NCBI GenBank assembly: GCA_022615275.1
Contig: JAKEHA010000161.1
Span: forward strand, 1-8,787
Direction: 5' to 3'
Source of the DNA: Candidatus Latescibacterota bacterium
GTDB lineage: Bacteria; Krumholzibacteriota; Krumholzibacteriia; WVZY01; JAKEHA01
Length of the DNA: 8,787 nucleotides
Shown: positions 5,998-8,787 of the stretch, one piece after another
How the letters are laid out: each line of letters begins with the position of its first letter
How positions within the stretch are numbered: the stretch's first letter is position 1
The notes under the pieces: model-generated
What the model was told of the DNA's origin: nothing
The model's database searches: none
The model's input: the letters and a program-made list of their open reading frames with translations, nothing else
Program-made: the position numbers and the translations under genes

Positions 5998-6348
5998 ATG
6001 TCCGACATCGTCCGCGAGTTCAACGAGTACCGTCAAAGAATGAACGATCGCATCCTCGCGACCGACAACCTGGTCGTGAAGCGGTTCTTCAATCTCGATA
6101 CCAACACCTACCAGGGGGGCGCGCTCCCGGCCAAGACCAAGGAGATGCTGGGGCTAGTGGCCTCGATGGTGCTGCGCTGCGACGACTGCATCGCCTACCA
6201 CGTCCAGGAGTGCCACCAGGCGGGGGTGACGCGGGAGGAGTTCTTCGAGATCTTCAGCGTGGGACTAGTCGTGGGCGGGTCGATCACGATCCCGCACATG
6301 CGCCGCGCGGTGGAGTTCCTCGACGCCCTGGAGTCGACGGCCAAGTAA
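5998..6348 (+). CDS. Carboxymuconolactone decarboxylase family protein, AhpD-like
   Basis: This is a 116-aa, one-domain CMD/AhpD-fold protein, probably cytoplasmic. It carries Glu49, then C61-D-D-C64 and His68. The spacing E-12-C-3-C-4-H equals that of the catalytic Glu118/Cys130/Cys133/His137 of mycobacterial AhpD, so thiol-disulfide or peroxidase-partner chemistry is more likely than lactone decarboxylation, which usually lacks the CxxC. The surrounding ALPAKTKEMLGLVASMVL and VTREEFFEIFSVGLVVGGS are typical of the family, which forms helical oligomers. ATG 5998 is selected over 5971 because GGAGG lies 5 nt upstream of it. It follows mqnA by 84 nt and precedes nrnA by 6 nt, suggesting one transcript. 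The reductant and substrate are unknown, and no ahpC is visible in the window. Confidence 0.9.
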   Translation: MSDIVREFNEYRQRMNDRILATDNLVVKRFFNLDTNTYQGGALPAKTKEMLGLVASMVLRCDDCIAYHVQECHQAGVTREEFFEIFSVGLVVGGSITIPHMRRAVEFLDALESTAK

Positions 6349-6354
6349 TCCCCT

Positions 6355-7344
6355 ATGTGGAATCCGATCCGCGAGTTCATCGATCACCACGACGCCTTCG
6401 TGGTGACGTCCCACATCAACCCCGACGGCGACGCCATCGGCTCGGAGATGGGGCTCGCGCATTTTCTTCGTCAGATCGGCAAGAAAGTGATCGTGATGAA
6501 CTCGACCGACACGCCCGAGGTCCTGCGTTTCCTCGACGTCGACAACGAGATCCGCGTCTACGGCGAGGCGGGCACGCAGCCGCTCCTCGACACCGTCGAT
6601 GCCTGCATCATCGTCGATGTCAACAACTGGGAGCAGCTGGGTAATATCGGCCGGGCGCTGCAGGCGCGTTCCCTGCCGCGCGCGTGCATCGACCACCACC
6701 AGGGCAACACCCCCGGCTTCGCCGACTACACCGTCACCGACACGACGGCAGCGGCCACCGGCCTCTTGATCTACGAGATGATTCGCGCCCGCAACGGCGA
6801 GATCACGCGGCCCATCGCCGACTCGTTGTACGCCGCCATCATTACCGACACCGGCACGTTTCGCTTCTCGAACACGGACGAGCGCGTGCTGCGGGCGGCG
6901 GCCGACCTGTGCGAGGCCGGTGTCGTCCCCTTCGAGATGCACCGTAAGGTGTTCGGGAGCAAGAGCTGGGGCGCGGGGCGTCTCCTGGGGCCGGTGTTGA
7001 GCACGCTCGAATCCGAAGCGGGCGGAAAGATCGCCGTGTTCACCGCGACACTCGAGATGGTCAACAACGCCGGCGCCACCTACGACGACATGGACGGCTT
7101 CGTCGATCTGGTGCGTGCGATCAAGGGCGTCGAGCTGGTGCTCTTCTTCAAGGAGACCGAGGAAGGCGATATCAAAGTGTCGCTGCGCTCCAACGGCAAG
7201 GTCGACGCGCACGCCATCGCGAAGCAGTTCGGCGGCGGCGGGCACACCATGGCGTCGGGGATGCGCGTGCCGGGACCGATGCAGCGCGCCATCGACACGG
7301 TGGTTTCCTCGTGCCAAAATCTCTCCGAGTTCCTGATCCGCTAG
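6355..7344 (+). CDS. nrnA: DHH-family phosphoesterase, NrnA-type (nanoRNase / pAp phosphatase)
   Basis: NrnA-type enzymes degrade 2-5 nt RNA fragments to mononucleotides and often dephosphorylate 3'-phosphoadenosine 5'-phosphate (pAp) to AMP, using Mn2+ in the cytoplasm. The 329-aa protein has the DHH domain with SHINPDGDAIGS (19-30, metal ligands His20, Asp24, Asp26), IIVDVN (Asp88), the CIDHHQGN signature (111-118, Asp113-His114-His115) and ITDTGTFRFSNT (Asp165). A DHHA1 domain follows with the nucleic-acid-binding FGGGGHTMASG (292-302). All key residues are present and the length is typical. ATG 6355 comes 6 nt after the stop of the AhpD-like gene, with no clear ribosome-binding site, so coupled translation is likely. 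The family is certain; whether RNA fragments, pAp or both are the physiological substrate cannot be read from sequence. Confidence 0.92.
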   Translation: MWNPIREFIDHHDAFVVTSHINPDGDAIGSEMGLAHFLRQIGKKVIVMNSTDTPEVLRFLDVDNEIRVYGEAGTQPLLDTVDACIIVDVNNWEQLGNIGRALQARSLPRACIDHHQGNTPGFADYTVTDTTAAATGLLIYEMIRARNGEITRPIADSLYAAIITDTGTFRFSNTDERVLRAAADLCEAGVVPFEMHRKVFGSKSWGAGRLLGPVLSTLESEAGGKIAVFTATLEMVNNAGATYDDMDGFVDLVRAIKGVELVLFFKETEEGDIKVSLRSNGKVDAHAIAKQFGGGGHTMASGMRVPGPMQRAIDTVVSSCQNLSEFLIR

Positions 7345-7348
7345 CGCG

Positions 7349-8787
7349 TCACTCGTCCGCGAACAACTCCCACACCGCGATCTCCGGGGTCGCGAAGCGG
7401 CCGTGAAAACGGCGGTCCTGCTCGAAGCGTTCGGCGGCGTCGATCATGTCGTCGGGTTGGCGGCGGTAGACGACCAGCACGGGGCGCTGGAGTGCGCGCA
7501 GGCGCATCAAATCGGGTTCGCCCGGGCCGGCTTCGGAGAACACGGCGTCGCGCACGCGCTTGCGCACGAGCAGCTCGTCTTGCGGGTAACCCCAGTTGCG
7601 GGCGTAGCCCTCGGTTCCCCAATACAGGTCGCGCGACGCCAGCACGGGGACGCGCACGACGTCGCTTTTTTCTACGACGACCGCGTCGCGCCCGGCGCTC
7701 TTCTCGATCCATGCGTACACGGCCCGCTCGGGATCGCTCACGTCGAAAGTGGTCGCATCGCGAAACGCGTGCGCGAAGTACACCGCGTGCAGTGGAATCG
7801 TCGCCGAGGCGACGAGCACGATCGCGAGCGCGAACGACCGTCGCGAATCCCACCACCGATCGAGCGCGCCCACCGCGAGCGCGGCCAGTGGTAGATACAG
7901 GAGAAACGCGAACTTGGTCTCGTTGTTGGTGGCGAGGTCGAACGTGAGGCCGACGGCGCCCACGAGGAGAGTCCACAACAGCAGGATTCCGGTCGCACTC
8001 AAGCTCAATTCGGCGAAGGGGCGCGCGCCCAGCGAGCCCGGCGTATCCTGCGACGGGCTCCGCAGGAAGACGGTCGCGAGAACCAGCGCCGGCAGCACGT
8101 CGAAGAAGAGCCCGATCGCGTGCGACCTCTGGAGCGCGAACCCGATCGACGCGCTCCCTTCGCGCGGCGCGACCGAGTACATGTACGGCGCCGTGGCCGC
8201 CAGCGCCAGGGCGATCCAGCCCACCAGGCGCGCGTATGACGGCCCGCCGGGCGACGGCTGCGAGCGAATCACGAGCAAGAACGCGAGCACGGCGGCGGTG
8301 ACGATTGCCACCGTGAGGCCGGTGACGAGATGTAGAAGCACCGAACCTGCGATGCATAGAATGAACGCGACGTCGTCGTAGCGGCTCCACTGCCCGCGTC
8401 GCGCGCGCACGAGGAGCAGCAGCAACGTCGCCGCGAGACCGAAGGTCAGCGAGAGCGCGGTGCCGATCATGAACTTGTCGAGGAACATGAACTGGTTGCC
8501 TTCGACCGACAGCAAGGACACCGCGGCGGCGTGACCGGGCGGCGTCCATGGGAACGTGGAGCGCAGCATCTCGAGGCCCTGCGTCTCGCCCACCAGCGCG
8601 CGCACGAGGCGAATCGGATACGACAGGTAGAACCACCCGTTCATCGCGAAGACCCACAACAACGTGCCGAGGATGCGGGGTCCCGCGCGCCGCGTGAACT
8701 CGCCCGCGAGTGCGTGGAACGCGAGTACCGTCGAGGTCAGCGCCATCGCGTTGACGAGAACCATGGCGTGGAAGAAATCGACGCGGC
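7349..8787 (-). CDS. Polytopic membrane protein with C-terminal soluble domain (5' truncated)
   Basis: The frame is open to the right edge of the window; 478 residues are visible and the N-terminus is missing, so the ATG at 8764 is internal rather than the start. About nine or ten hydrophobic segments fill the first 335 visible residues, followed by a soluble C-terminal part (about 345-478) with AWIEKSAGRDAVVVEKSD, VPVLASRDLYWG and RPVLVVYRR. This plan, many membrane segments and then a small extracytoplasmic domain with a 'valid residence/name' style beta-alpha pattern, is common in GT-C-like bacterial integral membrane proteins. However, the catalytic first loop would be upstream of the window and cannot be checked. 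A conserved-looking loop NNETKFAF occurs near 287-294. I do not recognise a named family. It converges with nrnA: the stops are only 4 nt apart. Confidence 0.75.
   Translation of the reverse strand, partial: RVDFFHAMVLVNAMALTSTVLAFHALAGEFTRRAGPRILGTLLWVFAMNGWFYLSYPIRLVRALVGETQGLEMLRSTFPWTPPGHAAAVSLLSVEGNQFMFLDKFMIGTALSLTFGLAATLLLLLVRARRGQWSRYDDVAFILCIAGSVLLHLVTGLTVAIVTAAVLAFLLVIRSQPSPGGPSYARLVGWIALALAATAPYMYSVAPREGSASIGFALQRSHAIGLFFDVLPALVLATVFLRSPSQDTPGSLGARPFAELSLSATGILLLWTLLVGAVGLTFDLATNNETKFAFLLYLPLAALAVGALDRWWDSRRSFALAIVLVASATIPLHAVYFAHAFRDATTFDVSDPERAVYAWIEKSAGRDAVVVEKSDVVRVPVLASRDLYWGTEGYARNWGYPQDELLVRKRVRDAVFSEAGPGEPDLMRLRALQRPVLVVYRRQPDDMIDAAERFEQDRRFHGRFATPEIAVWELFADE

Noticed and set aside
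6265..7317. 350-aa minus-strand frame opposite nrnA
   Set aside because: It is a shadow of nrnA, in which all DHH and DHHA1 motifs are intact; the antisense product is His/Arg/Asp-rich without a fold signature.
7341..8657. 438-aa minus-strand frame within the right-edge membrane gene
   Set aside because: The same-strand frame at 7349-8787 shows clear membrane segments; this one is almost all Arg and Ala with no hydrophobic segments.

Overview
The window is GC-rich bacterial chromosome, densely packed with genes on both strands. The best hint about the host is the gene cut by the left edge. It ends in a FlgD-type Ig-like / 'T9SS type A'-style C-terminal domain (SPNPF, VYNVTGRLV, G-x-Y-x-x-x-W, SGVYYVKL). 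This tail is carried by many secreted proteins of the FCB-related candidate phyla (Eisenbacteria, Latescibacteria, Zixibacteria and similar). Together with high GC and a futalosine-type menaquinone gene, an Eisenbacteria-like organism is a reasonable guess, but it is an inference.

Layout, left to right. (1) 1-774 (+): C-terminal part of a secreted protein. (2) 775-867: short intergenic region with an extended -10 promoter and a small leader ORF. (3) 868-2199 (+): ribosome-associated GTPase HflX, with an Asn-Gly repeat next to switch II. (4) 3633-2209 (-): exported alpha/beta hydrolase, facing hflX tail to tail. (5) 4930-3626 (-): polytopic membrane protein resembling TMTC/GT-C glycosyltransferases, overlapping the hydrolase start by 8 nt, so the two form one operon. 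(6) 4931-5103: divergent intergenic region with promoters for both directions and a structured leader. (7) 5104-5913 (+): MqnA-like chorismate dehydratase. (8) 5998-6348 (+): AhpD-like carboxymuconolactone decarboxylase family protein. (9) 6355-7344 (+): NrnA-type DHH phosphoesterase. (10) 8787-7349 (-): polytopic membrane protein with a C-terminal soluble domain, cut by the right edge and facing nrnA tail to tail across 4 nt.

Functionally the window mixes housekeeping (HflX, MqnA, NrnA), a probable small redox protein, and cell-envelope genes (GT-C-like protein, exported hydrolase, second membrane protein, surface-protein tail). I see no mobile element, CRISPR array, rRNA or tRNA, and no defence or biosynthetic cluster. 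I did not find a clearly new biological system. The points most worth checking are the folded leader in front of mqnA, the Asn-Gly hairpin extension in HflX, a four-run G-quadruplex motif at the start of the GT-C gene, and a leader ORF that overlaps the hflX start.
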